The notes under the pieces were generated by a model. It saw only the letters and a program-made list of their open reading frames with translations, did not search any database and was not told where the DNA came from. A program made the position numbers and the translations under genes. A DNA stretch of 64,000 nucleotides from Clostridiales bacterium (GTDB taxonomy: Bacteria > Bacillota > Clostridia > Oscillospirales > Oscillospiraceae): assembly GCA_004557735.1 (NCBI GenBank), contig SFFV01000010.1:1-64000 (forward strand), written 5' to 3'. The stretch's first letter is position 1, and every line of letters starts with the position of its first letter. Positions 33,203 to 46,193 of this stretch are shown one piece after another.

Positions 33203-34543
33203 ATGTCGGCAAAATGGCGGATGGTCCTCTGGTTCACGCTGATGATGCTCCTGCTCGCGGCGGTCACGCTCACGTTTGTGCTGGTCATGAACGGCTCGGT
33301 GATCGCCGATCCCGCTTCCCGGCTGGTAAAAACCGTAGCGGACTGCGCCGATGCCGTGGAATTTGACCACGGCGTATTCGAATGGGACGAGATGAAGGAG
33401 TACACGCGCGGCGTATACTGCACCTATTACGACGCGGAGGGGACGTATCTCCGCGGCGCCGTGCCGTTTGCGGAGCCGCTGGAGCTGCCGCTGCAAACCG
33501 GCTCGGTGCGGCCGGTCACTGCCGGCGGAAAAGACTGGCTCGTGTACGATTCCCATGTTGATATGTCGATCACGGGGTTCTGGGTACGCGGCGTGATCTC
33601 TGCGGACGCCGCGGCGGGGCCGGGGCGCGTCATATTGCCGCTTGCCTGGTCGCTGCTGCCGGTTTTGCTGCTGCTCTCGGTCGGCGGCGGGTGGCTCATC
33701 GCGCGGGATTCGTTCCTCCCGCTCGAGCGCATCACCGAGGCTGCCGGCAGCATATCCGACGGCGACGATCTCTCCGCCCGGCTCGATCTCCGGCGCGGCC
33801 CGCGGGAGATGCGGCGGCTCGCCCACACGTTTGACGGCATGTTCGCCCGGCTCGAAACATCGTTCCTCTCCAAAAAGCAGTTCACCGCCGACGCCTCGCA
33901 CGAGCTGCGCACGCCGGTGGCGGTGATCCTCGCCGAGTGCGACCGCGCGAAGCGCAAGGCGGAAACGAGAGAGGACTTTCTCGCCTCCATCGGCGTGATC
34001 GAGCAGCAGGGCAGCAAAATGAACGAGCTGATCGAGCAGCTCCTCTCGCTCACACGCATTCAGCAGGGGACGGAAAAATACCCGCTGCGCGTGTGCGATC
34101 TCTCCGGCTTTGTGGACGCCTGCTGCGACGAGTTCGTCCCCGCCGACGAGCGGGGCGTCACGCTTGCGACCGACATCGCGCCCGGCATCCGGGCCGCATA
34201 TAACCCCTCGCTCCTCTCGCGGGTGATGTTCAATCTGCTGCAGAACGCCTACAAATACGGCGCGGAAAACGGCCGCATCCTTGTTTCCCTCTTCCGCGAA
34301 AACGGCTGCGCCGTGATCTCCGTAAAAGACGACGGCCCCGGCATCCCCAAGGCGGAGCAGGAAAAAATCTGGCAGCGGTTTTACCGGTGCGACAGCGCCC
34401 GCGCCGAGGGCGGCACGGGTCTCGGTCTCTCGCTCGTGCGGGAGATCGCCCTTGTCCACCATGCCCGCGCCGAGGTCGTCAGCGAGCCGGGGCAGGGCAG
34501 CGATTTCCGCTTCGTGCTCCCGCCGGTCGATCCCGCGCAATAA
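33203..34543 (+). CDS. Sensor histidine kinase with HAMP domain
   Basis: A 446-residue kinase: helix at about residues 8-28, a sensor region of about 115 residues, a second helix (VILPLAWSLLPVLLLLSVGG), HAMP, HisKA with FTADASHELRTPVAVILAE, and the ATPase N-box LLQNAYKYG with DDGPGIP and GGTGLGLSLVRE. The ATG at 33203 follows GGAGGATTGAAT, so translation is coupled to the regulator. Cell-envelope-type kinases of this design often sense cationic peptides or metals, but no specific evidence is seen. Confidence 0.9.
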   Translation: MSAKWRMVLWFTLMMLLLAAVTLTFVLVMNGSVIADPASRLVKTVADCADAVEFDHGVFEWDEMKEYTRGVYCTYYDAEGTYLRGAVPFAEPLELPLQTGSVRPVTAGGKDWLVYDSHVDMSITGFWVRGVISADAAAGPGRVILPLAWSLLPVLLLLSVGGGWLIARDSFLPLERITEAAGSISDGDDLSARLDLRRGPREMRRLAHTFDGMFARLETSFLSKKQFTADASHELRTPVAVILAECDRAKRKAETREDFLASIGVIEQQGSKMNELIEQLLSLTRIQQGTEKYPLRVCDLSGFVDACCDEFVPADERGVTLATDIAPGIRAAYNPSLLSRVMFNLLQNAYKYGAENGRILVSLFRENGCAVISVKDDGPGIPKAEQEKIWQRFYRCDSARAEGGTGLGLSLVREIALVHHARAEVVSEPGQGSDFRFVLPPVDPAQ

Positions 34544-34665
34544 AAAAGTTATCGGTTTTTTCTTCCTTTTCATTTTTCTCTTAGATTTCCTTTGTAAACT
34601 GCAGTCAGAATGAAAAAAGCCCCGGTCCCGAGGACAAGGGAGTATTTACAAAGGAGATCGAAATT

Positions 34666-34893
34666 ATGAAAAACAACGTTTACGGACGGAATCTGACCGC
34701 CGCCGCCGCGCTGAGCGAGGCTGCCCGCAGCGCGGGTGTGAACGAGAGCGAGATCACCGGCGAAGAGATCACGCTCGACAACGGCTACTACGAAGTCCGC
34801 TTCACCAGCAACTGGCTGCAGTACGACTGCTACGTGGACGCCGCCACCGGCGATGTTCCCGGCATATCCGCCGCGCCCCTTCCCGCGGCCTGA
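34666..34893 (+). CDS. Small PepSY-like domain protein
   Basis: A 75-residue soluble protein with no signal peptide. The pattern ALSEAARSAGVNESEITGEEI followed by YYEVRFTSNWLQYDCYVDAATGDV (shown in pieces: ITGEEITLDNGYYEVRF, YDCYVDAATGDV) matches a single PepSY/YpeB unit, but cytoplasmic. AAAGGAGA precedes the ATG. It follows the second two-component system by 122 bp and may be its regulated output. Confidence 0.7.
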   Translation: MKNNVYGRNLTAAAALSEAARSAGVNESEITGEEITLDNGYYEVRFTSNWLQYDCYVDAATGDVPGISAAPLPAA

Positions 34894-34912
34894 CGGTCCC
34901 GGAAAAGACAGC

Positions 34913-34950
34913 AAACCGGCGCTCTCCCTTCCGGGAGGCGCCGGTTTATT
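34913..34950. terminator. Bidirectional terminator between PepSY-like gene and MATE gene
   Basis: AAACCGGCGC / GCGCCGGTTT with an inner CTCCC/GGGAG stem; it lies between two convergent genes. Confidence 0.85.
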
Positions 34951-34965
34951 GATGGGAACATCCGA

Positions 34966-36327
34966 TCAGGCGGCGGCAGCTTTTGCTTCGAGCGTCGCCC
35001 TGAACGGCTTTTTGCGGATGATGAAATAGCACACGATGTGCGCCGCCGTGGAGAGGATCCAAGAGATCGGATAGGACACATACAGGCTCTCGAGCGTGCC
35101 GACGCCCGCAAACACCGTATACACCCAGAGGATACGGAACACGCACGCGCCGACGAACGTCACCGCCGCGGAGAGCATGCTGTAACCGAGACCGCGGTTC
35201 ACGCCGGACATGGCCGCCATCGTCCCGTCGAGCGAGTAGGTCGTGCAGACGATCATCATGCGGATAAACGCCGCCTGCAGCTCCGTTTCGCCCGAGGTAT
35301 AGAGCCCCAGCACCTGCCGCCGGAACACGACCACGGGCACCGTCAGTACGCCGGTCAAGATCACGACGAGCGCCATGGACCACCGGGCGACGGCGCGCGA
35401 GCGCTCATACTCCTGCGCGCCGACGTTCTGGCTCACGGCGGTGGTGGCGGCCTGCATCACGGCGTCCGACGGGCAGTAGAGCAGGCCCTCGACGCTCACG
35501 CACGCGCTGTTGCCGGCGATGACCGCCGCGCCGAACGAGTTGACCGAGGCCTGAATGATGAAGTTGGAAATGGAGAAGAGCGAGCCCTGGATACCGGCGG
35601 GAATGCCGATCTTCATCATTTTCCGGAACACACGGCCGGAGAAACGCAGCTCCTTAAGGCGCATCTCCTGCGAGCGCAGGAGACAGCGCACCGTGAGGAA
35701 GCCGGACACGCACAGGCTGAGCACCGTGGCCAGGGCGACGCCCGCAACGTCGATGCCGACGACGAGCACGAAGAAGAGATTCATCATCACGTTCAGCACG
35801 CCGGCAACGGCGAGATAGATGAGCGGCTGGCGCGTGTTGCCGAGCGCGCGCAGCGCCGCGGCGGAGAAGTTATACAGCGCCATGACCGGCAGGCCGAGGA
35901 AGTAGATGCGCAGATACACCGCGGCGAGCGGCAGCACCTCGTCCGGGCTGCCGACAAGCCGCAGCAGCGGCACCGTGAGCACAAGGCCGATCACGCCGGT
36001 GATCACGCCGCCGACCACGCCGGTGATGAGCGTTGTGGCCACGGCGCGGCGCAGCTTGTCGGTCTGGTTCGCGCCGTAATACCGCGCGCAGAGCACGCCG
36101 CCGCCCGTGGCAAGACCCATAAGAACATTGATGATCAGATTGATCATCGCGCCGTTCGCGCCGACCGCCGCCATGGAATGCGGCCGCCCGAACCGTCCGA
36201 CAACGATGAGGTCGGCGGCGTTGAACGCGATCTGCAGCATGGTCGAGAGCATCAGCGGCAGGATAAACTGCAAAAGCTCCGGCAGGAGCGGGCCTTTTGT
36301 CATATTGATCTCAAATCTTTTTTTCAT
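34966..36327 (-). CDS. MATE-family efflux transporter
   Basis: A 453-residue transporter with 12 membrane helices in two homologous bundles. Typical MATE stretches are PLMLSTMLQIAFNAADLIVVGRFG at the start (key part NAADLIVVGRFG) and GIPAGIQGSLFSISNFIIQ in the second half. Exports drugs or metabolites with sodium or proton exchange. The ATG at 36327 follows CGGAGGAGGG; the long upstream frame from 36462 is not supported. A promoter lies at 36434-36462. Confidence 0.93.
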   Translation of the reverse strand: MKKRFEINMTKGPLLPELLQFILPLMLSTMLQIAFNAADLIVVGRFGRPHSMAAVGANGAMINLIINVLMGLATGGGVLCARYYGANQTDKLRRAVATTLITGVVGGVITGVIGLVLTVPLLRLVGSPDEVLPLAAVYLRIYFLGLPVMALYNFSAAALRALGNTRQPLIYLAVAGVLNVMMNLFFVLVVGIDVAGVALATVLSLCVSGFLTVRCLLRSQEMRLKELRFSGRVFRKMMKIGIPAGIQGSLFSISNFIIQASVNSFGAAVIAGNSACVSVEGLLYCPSDAVMQAATTAVSQNVGAQEYERSRAVARWSMALVVILTGVLTVPVVVFRRQVLGLYTSGETELQAAFIRMMIVCTTYSLDGTMAAMSGVNRGLGYSMLSAAVTFVGACVFRILWVYTVFAGVGTLESLYVSYPISWILSTAAHIVCYFIIRKKPFRATLEAKAAAA

Positions 36328-36433
36328 TTGCCCTCCTCCGTGCAAACAACCATATAAATAGGCAGCACCTGTAGAATGACCGTATAACAGAAAGAACACG
36401 AAAAAAATCCGAAAATTTTCTCCGTGTCCGCCT

Positions 36434-36462
36434 ATACTATTCTCAGTTTGCAAAAAATTCAA
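36434..36462 (-). promoter_or_regulatory. MATE gene promoter
   Basis: On the minus strand TTGAAT (plus 36457-36462), 17-bp spacer, TAGTAT (plus 36434-36439), about 105 bp before the start codon. Confidence 0.65.
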
Positions 36463-36487
36463 GTACCTTCGGAAAATTATCCGTTCT

Positions 36488-36525
36488 GGATAGAAAGCGG
36501 CGGGTTTTCCCGCTGCTTTCTATCC
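36488..36525. terminator. Hairpin after the AIM24-family gene
   Basis: GGATAGAAAGC...GCTTTCTATCC with inner GCGGG/CCCGC and TTTT loop, 18 bp past the minus-strand stop. Confidence 0.75.
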
Positions 36526-36542
36526 ATTTTGCTGTGTGAGCG

Positions 36543-37223
36543 TCAGTCGGATTTCGCCGGAAGATACGGGATGAGCGCGCTCGCAAAAGCGGGCAGCGCC
36601 ATCGTCTGCAATACGACGCGCCCCGGTCCGGTGACGACGGTATTGAAAAGTCCCTCGCCGCCGAAGAGGATGTTTTTCGCGCCGCGGACGGTCTGGACGT
36701 CGATCCGACAGGTGGCGTCCATCATGGCGAGATTGCCGGTGTCCACAACGATCTGCTGTCCCGGCGCGAGCGTGTACTCGACCGCCGAGCCGTCGATCTC
36801 GAGGAACGCCATGCCGCGGCCGGACAGCCTCTGCATGATGAAGCCCTCGCCGCCGAAGAAACCGGCGCCGGCCTTTTTCTGGAAGTGGACGGACAGCTCC
36901 ACGCCCGGCGTTGCGGCAAGAAACGCGCTCTTCTGCGCGATGACGGGCATATCCGGCGTGATCTCCACGGCGCGGATGGCGCCCGGGAAGCTCGAAGCAA
37001 AGGCGATCATGCCGGGGCCGCTCTCGGCGGTATAGGTGTTCTGGAAAAGGCTCTCGCCGCCGAACATCCGGCCGAGCGCCTTGCCAAGCCCGCCGGCTCC
37101 GGTCTCCATGCGCATGTTGGCGCTCATCCAGACCATCGAGCCGCGCTCGGTGATCATGCTCTCGCCCGGTTCCAGATGGCAGATGACAACGGGCATCGGC
37201 TCGCCCTGAATGTTGTATTTCAT
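36543..37223 (-). CDS. TIGR00266/AIM24 family protein
   Basis: A 226-residue cytoplasmic beta-rich protein of the AIM24 family, recognised by VVICHLEPGESMITERGSMVWMS (parts: LEPGESMITERGSMVWM), GGLGKALGRMFGGES and FGGEGFIMQRLSGRG. The family has a double-stranded beta-helix fold similar to tryptophan RNA-binding proteins; its bacterial role is unknown. AGGAGG precedes the ATG. It follows asnS on the same strand with a terminator between. Confidence 0.88.
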   Translation of the reverse strand: MKYNIQGEPMPVVICHLEPGESMITERGSMVWMSANMRMETGAGGLGKALGRMFGGESLFQNTYTAESGPGMIAFASSFPGAIRAVEITPDMPVIAQKSAFLAATPGVELSVHFQKKAGAGFFGGEGFIMQRLSGRGMAFLEIDGSAVEYTLAPGQQIVVDTGNLAMMDATCRIDVQTVRGAKNILFGGEGLFNTVVTGPGRVVLQTMALPAFASALIPYLPAKSD

Positions 37224-37249
37224 GCTGTTTCCTCCTTATGCTTTTAAGC

Positions 37250-37279
37250 AAAGCGGCGAAGGGATCCCCTCGCCGCTTT
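37250..37279 (-). terminator. asnS terminator
   Basis: AAAGCGGCGA...TCGCCGCTTT with a GATC-centred loop, seven bp past the asnS stop codon. Confidence 0.8.
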
Positions 37280-37286
37280 TATCGTT

Positions 37287-38681
37287 TCAGAAGTCGGCGT
37301 TGCCGACGGTGCGCGGATGCAGCTCCACGTCGCGGATGTTGGAAATGCCGGTCAGGTACATGACCATGCGCTCAAAGCCGAGACCGAAGCCGGCGTGGCG
37401 GCAGGAGCCGTAGCGCCGCAGATCGAGATACCACCAGTAATCCTCCTCGTTGAGGCCAAGCTCCTTCATGCGCGCGGTGAGCAGGTCGAGCCGCTCCTCG
37501 CGCTGCGAGCCGCCGATGATCTCGCCGATGCCCGGCACGAGGCAGTCCGCCGCGGCGACGGTTTTCCCGTCGTCGTTCAACCGCATATAGAACGCCTTGA
37601 TCTCCTTCGGGTAATCGGTGACGAACACGGGCTTTTTGAAGATCTCCTCGGTGAGATAGCGCTCGTGCTCGGTCTGGAGATCGACGCCCCAGGAAACGGG
37701 GTAGTCGAACGCCTTGCCGGATTTTTGCAGCAGCTCCACGGCCTCGGTATAGGTCACGCGGCCGAACGCGCTGTCGCGCACGTGCTCGAGCCGCCCGCGC
37801 AGACCCTTATCGACAAATTTCGTGAAGAATTCGATCTCCTGCGGACATTTTTCGAGCACGGCGGAGATGATGTATTTGACCATTTCCTCCATGACGACGA
37901 GATCGCCGTCCAGATCGCAGAACGCCATTTCCGGCTCGATCATCCAGAACTCGGCGGCATGGCGCTGGGTGTTGGAGTTCTCGGCGCGGAACGTCGGCCC
38001 GAAGGTGTACACGTCGCCGAACGCCATGGCGAAGTTTTCGGCGTTGAGCTGGCCGGATACGGTCAGGCTCGTGCGCTTGCCGAAGAAGTCCTTGGAGTAA
38101 TCGACCTTTCCGTCCGGCGTGCGCGGCGGGTTATCGATATCGAGCGTGGTGACCTGGAACATCTCGCCGGCACCCTCGCAGTCGGAGCCGGTGATGATGG
38201 GGGTGTTCACATACACAAAGCCGCGGCTCTGGAAAAACTCATGCACGGCGGCGGCGGCGACGCTGCGCACGCGGAACGCCGCGGAAAAGAGATTCGTGCG
38301 CGGCCGGAGATGCTGGATCGTGCGCAGATACTCGACGCTGTGGCGCTTTTTCTGCAGCGGGTAGTCCGGCGAGGAAACGCCCTCGACCGTGACGGTCTCG
38401 GCCTTGAGCTCGAACGGCTGGGGGGCCTCCGGCGTGAGGACGAGCGTGCCCTCGGCAATGAACGCCGCGCCGACGTTCTGGCGGACGATCTCGTCGTAAT
38501 TGGCGACCTTCTCGCGCTCGAGCACGACCTGCAGCCCCTTGAAGGCGCTGCCGTCGTTCAGCTCGAGAAAGCCGAAATTCTTCATATCGCGGATCGTGCG
38601 CGCCCAGCCGCAGACGGTGATGTGCTGAGCGTCAAACGCGGAGGCGTTCGTCCACAGTTCTTTGATCTTGGTTCGTTTCAT
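37287..38681 (-). CDS. asnS: Asparagine--tRNA ligase
   Basis: A 464-residue class IIb synthetase. The N-terminal OB-fold anticodon-binding domain includes VCGWARTIRDMKNFGFLEL; motif 2 is FRAENSNTQRHAAEFWMIEPEM (key FRAENSNT) and motif 3 GFGLGFERMVMYLTG. The SNT sequence after motif 2 marks AsnRS rather than AspRS. GGAGGAAGG precedes the ATG at 38681. No T-box leader was seen in the 180 bp upstream, which instead hold an intergenic palindromic repeat. Confidence 0.95.
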   Translation of the reverse strand: MKRTKIKELWTNASAFDAQHITVCGWARTIRDMKNFGFLELNDGSAFKGLQVVLEREKVANYDEIVRQNVGAAFIAEGTLVLTPEAPQPFELKAETVTVEGVSSPDYPLQKKRHSVEYLRTIQHLRPRTNLFSAAFRVRSVAAAAVHEFFQSRGFVYVNTPIITGSDCEGAGEMFQVTTLDIDNPPRTPDGKVDYSKDFFGKRTSLTVSGQLNAENFAMAFGDVYTFGPTFRAENSNTQRHAAEFWMIEPEMAFCDLDGDLVVMEEMVKYIISAVLEKCPQEIEFFTKFVDKGLRGRLEHVRDSAFGRVTYTEAVELLQKSGKAFDYPVSWGVDLQTEHERYLTEEIFKKPVFVTDYPKEIKAFYMRLNDDGKTVAAADCLVPGIGEIIGGSQREERLDLLTARMKELGLNEEDYWWYLDLRRYGSCRHAGFGLGFERMVMYLTGISNIRDVELHPRTVGNADF

Positions 38682-38753
38682 ATTTCCTTCCTCCCGGATC
38701 GTCTGCTTTGTATTATAGGCAGGCGATTTGGATTTTTCAACTGGAATTGTGCG

Positions 38754-38801
38754 ACCCTCTCAGTCCCCTCCGGTGACAGCTCTCCCGGAGGGAGAGCCAG
38801 G
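38754..38801. repeat. Intergenic palindromic repeat (gut-Clostridia type)
   Basis: ACCCTCTCAGTCCCCTCC, then GGTGACAGCTCTCCC / GGGAGAGCC. It has the same plan as the repeat at 57213-57340 (CCCCTCAGC...GACAGCTCCCCT...GGGGAGCC). Confidence 0.6.
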
Positions 38802-38861
38802 AGGCGCGGGGGACGCTGATTTCCGCAGCAAGCCGCTTGGCCCGAGCCGGGGCGCGGCGGT

Positions 38862-40625
38862 TCACGACAGTCTCTGCGTATTCCAGAGCGCGGCATAAAG
38901 CCCGTTTTTCTCCATCAGCTCTTTGTGCGTGCCGTATTCGCTCACGCCCTCCTTATCGATGACGGCGATGTGGTCCGCGCCGCGGACCGTGGCGAGCCGG
39001 TGCGCCACAACGATCGTCGTACGCCCGCGGCTGAGCTTTTCGAGCGACGCCTGAATGGCGGCCTCGGTCACGCTGTCGAGCGCGCTCGTCGCCTCGTCGA
39101 GCACGAGAATCGGCGGGTTTTTCAAAAACACGCGCGCAATGGCGATGCGCTGCTTCTGTCCGCCGGAGAGCATCGCGCCGCGCTCGCCGACGAACGTATC
39201 GTATCCCTGCGGCATTTCCATGATCTCGTCGTGGATGGACGCGAGTATCGCCGCGTGCGCGACCTCCTCGTCCGTTGCGTCGGGGCGGCCGTAGCGGATA
39301 TTTTCGCGCACGGTGTCGGCAAAGAGGAACACGTCCTGCTGGATGATGCCGATGTACCGGTGCAGCGAGGACTGCGTGACGGAGCGCACATCCTGCCCGT
39401 CCACAAGGACCTGCCCGCCGGTCACATCGTAAAACCGCGGCAGGAGCTGGCTGAGCGTCGTCTTGCCGCTCCCCGACGGCCCGACGAGCGCGAGCGTTTC
39501 GCCCGGCGTGATCGTGAGATTCACATGGCGCAGCACCTCTTCGCCGTTCCGGTAATGGAACGACACGTCCCGGTACTCCACGCCGCCTTTTACGTTTTCA
39601 AGCTCCTTGGCGTCCGGCGCGTCCTTCACGTCCGGCTCGGTGCGCATGATCTCCAGAAACCGGAGGAAGCCGGAGCTCCCCTTCTGGAACTGCTCGACGA
39701 ACTGCGTGAGCTTTCGGACCGGCGCCATAAACACCGAAACGTACAGCGAAAACGTGATGAGATCGACCGCGTCCATTTTGCCCCGCAGGATGAACAGGCC
39801 GCCGGCGGCGAGCGTCACGAGCTGCATGAGCGCCATGGCAAATTCGGTCGAGGCGTTGAAGGCGCCGAAAATGCGGTAATAGCTTTTTTTGACCTTTTTG
39901 AATTTCTCGTTGGATGCGCGGAACTTGTCCATGGCGTCCTGCTCGTTGGCGAACGCCTTGACGGTGCGGATGCCGGAAACGCCCGCCTCCACGGCGGTGT
40001 TGATCTCGGCGGTCTCGCGCTTCACGTCCAGACTGCGCGCCCGCAGCCGCAGCCGCAGCCGCATCACGACCGCGAGCATCAACGGCAGCAAAAGAAGAAG
40101 GATCAGAGTAAGCTCCCAGCGGATCGTGGCGAGAACGGCGAGCGCCCCGACGATCGTGAGAAAGGCCTGGACCACGGTTTCCGGGCCGTGGTGGGCAAGC
40201 TCGGTGATATCGAAAAGATCGGTCGTCATGCGGGACATGAGCTTGCCGGTGCGGTGCTTATCAAAGAAGGCGAACGAGAGCGTCTGCACCTTGGCAAAAA
40301 TATCCTCGCGCATGTCCGCCTCAACGCGCACGCCGAGCTCGTGGCCGTACACGGTCACGATATACTGCGCGAGCGCCCGCAGCAGATACGCGCCGAGAAG
40401 CCCCGCCATCAGCAGGAAAAAGGCTTTGTACAAGCCGTTCGGCAGCAGACGGTTGAGCGCGTAGCGCGTGGCGTACGGGAACACCAGCTCCGCCGCCACG
40501 GCGAGGACCGCCATGGCGAGATCGAGAAGCAGCAGCTTCCTGTGCGGGGCATAGTAGGAAAAGAACACCCGCACGCTGCCCTGCGTAAAGTCTTTCTTTT
40601 TCTTTACGTTCTTCACGGTGATCAC
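38862..40625 (-). CDS. ABC exporter, fused permease-ATPase (MsbA/LmrA type)
   Basis: A 587-residue half-transporter: six membrane helices in residues about 20-320, then the ATPase with Walker A GPSGSGKTTL, signature MLSGGQKQRIAIAR and Walker B ILVLDEATSALD. It works as a dimer exporting lipids, peptides or drugs. The GTG start at 40625 overlaps the rnhA stop (GTGA) and has AAAGG five bases upstream, so translation is coupled. Substrate unknown. Confidence 0.92.
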   Translation of the reverse strand: MITVKNVKKKKDFTQGSVRVFFSYYAPHRKLLLLDLAMAVLAVAAELVFPYATRYALNRLLPNGLYKAFFLLMAGLLGAYLLRALAQYIVTVYGHELGVRVEADMREDIFAKVQTLSFAFFDKHRTGKLMSRMTTDLFDITELAHHGPETVVQAFLTIVGALAVLATIRWELTLILLLLLPLMLAVVMRLRLRLRARSLDVKRETAEINTAVEAGVSGIRTVKAFANEQDAMDKFRASNEKFKKVKKSYYRIFGAFNASTEFAMALMQLVTLAAGGLFILRGKMDAVDLITFSLYVSVFMAPVRKLTQFVEQFQKGSSGFLRFLEIMRTEPDVKDAPDAKELENVKGGVEYRDVSFHYRNGEEVLRHVNLTITPGETLALVGPSGSGKTTLSQLLPRFYDVTGGQVLVDGQDVRSVTQSSLHRYIGIIQQDVFLFADTVRENIRYGRPDATDEEVAHAAILASIHDEIMEMPQGYDTFVGERGAMLSGGQKQRIAIARVFLKNPPILVLDEATSALDSVTEAAIQASLEKLSRGRTTIVVAHRLATVRGADHIAVIDKEGVSEYGTHKELMEKNGLYAALWNTQRLS

Positions 40626-41056
40626 ACAAGCCTTTCGCGCTCCGCGACGGCAAGCGCGTCGCAGCGGTTATTGTATTCGTTGTCGGCATGGCCGCGCACC
40701 CAGACGGCGGTGACGCGGTGCTTTTGCAGGAGGCTGTCCAGCTCCTGCCACATCTCCGCGTTTTTCAGCTCGCCGTCGCGCCGCTTCCAGCCGCGCTTTT
40801 TCCAGTCGCGCAGCCAGCCGTTATTCAAGGCGTTCACAATATACTGGCTGTCGGAATAAAGCTCCACGGCGCACGGTTCTTTGAGCGCCCTGAGTCCTTC
40901 GATGACGCCCGTAAGCTCCATACGGTTGTTCGTCGTGTCCTTTTCGCCGCCGGAGAGCTCCTTTACGTTCTCGCCGTAGCACAAAATGGACGCCCAGCCG
41001 CCGGGACCGGGGTTGCCGGAGCAGGCGCCGTCGGTATACAGAATGACGTTCTTCAT
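40622..41056 (-). CDS. rnhA: Ribonuclease HI
   Basis: A 144-residue RNase H1 that removes RNA from RNA-DNA hybrids. The catalytic acids are in YTDGACSGNPGPGGW, NRMELTGVIEGL, YSDSQYIVNAL and the late HADNEYNNRCDALA. The ATG at 41056 follows CAGGGAGA; the upstream frame from 41098 lacks a ribosome site. Located after gyrA and the SHOCT-like gene. Confidence 0.95.
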   Translation of the reverse strand: MKNVILYTDGACSGNPGPGGWASILCYGENVKELSGGEKDTTNNRMELTGVIEGLRALKEPCAVELYSDSQYIVNALNNGWLRDWKKRGWKRRDGELKNAEMWQELDSLLQKHRVTAVWVRGHADNEYNNRCDALAVAERERLV

Positions 41057-41081
41057 ATTTCTCCCTGAATGCTTCTCCCTC

Positions 41082-41462
41082 TTACAGTCCGCGCTCATAG
41101 CGTTCGCGCAGCGCGCGGTATTCGGCCTTGTCGATGATGCCGTTTTTCAGAAACGCGTCGAGCTGCGCGATGCGCTGCGCTCTGTCGTGGGCGAAATGAT
41201 CCTCGCCGGTATTGTCGCACACGACGCACGCGGCGTCCGGCATGTCCGGCGGCAAGGGCTGCCGCGGCGCCACGCGCCGCGGCGGGGCGGGGCGGTACGG
41301 CGCGCTCTGCGCCTGCGCCATCCGCTCGTCCCGCTTTTTGAGCTGTTCTTCCAGCGTCGTACCGGAGGGGGTGATCCATTTCCTGGCATTTCGCGCCACA
41401 TACCTGACGACCGCCGCGACGATCAGAACAACTATAACAGAAACAAAATAATTCGTGTTCAT
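41082..41462 (-). CDS. Hypothetical membrane protein with C-terminal SHOCT-like helix pair
   Basis: A 126-residue protein: one N-terminal helix (YFVSVIVVLIVAAVVRYVA), a Pro/Arg-rich linker (PYRPAPPRRVAPRQPLPP), a CVVCDN pair of cysteines, and a C-terminal AQLDAFLKNGIIDKAEYRAL segment that fits SHOCT. The ATG directly follows the gyrA stop codon, so it is translated with gyrA. Function unknown. Confidence 0.7.
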   Translation of the reverse strand: MNTNYFVSVIVVLIVAAVVRYVARNARKWITPSGTTLEEQLKKRDERMAQAQSAPYRPAPPRRVAPRQPLPPDMPDAACVVCDNTGEDHFAHDRAQRIAQLDAFLKNGIIDKAEYRALRERYERGL

Positions 41463-43970
<2,508 letters not shown>

Positions 43971-43982
43971 TATGCCGCCTCC

Positions 43983-45914
<1,932 letters not shown>

Positions 45915-45932
45915 GGGTGTTCCTCCATGAGT

Positions 45933-46193
45933 TTAATCAAAGGATATATTCTCCGCGCGCTTTAAAAGCGTCGCGGTGTTGAGCTGCGATAGATAGATCC
46001 GGGTAACTCCGTCCTCCCGGCAGACGACGAACGATTTGGGAAGATCGTCCGCCACGTTCACGACCTTGCCCGCCTTCTCCGCGGCGCGGAGCGCGTCCCG
46101 CGTAATATGCGAGGAGCTGGCGTTATCCAGGTCGCACACGGCGACGATGCTGTCGGTCCGCACGACCGTTTCCGCGCCTAAGTGGAGGTACAT
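45933..46193 (-). CDS. remB: DUF370/RemA-RemB family protein (ExtB)
   Basis: An 86-residue small protein between recF and gyrB, the conserved place of remB (yaaB, extB) in Bacillus and Clostridia. It starts MYLHLGAETVVRTDSIVAV and ends in a RIYLSQLNTATLLKRA segment. RemA-family paralogues bind DNA and control extracellular matrix genes. It overlaps the end of recF by 16 bp. Confidence 0.88.
   Translation of the reverse strand: MYLHLGAETVVRTDSIVAVCDLDNASSSHITRDALRAAEKAGKVVNVADDLPKSFVVCREDGVTRIYLSQLNTATLLKRAENISFD

Noticed and set aside
38682..38861. Possible T-box leader for asnS
   Set aside because: No T-box sequence or antiterminator arrangement was seen; the gap contains an intergenic repeat.
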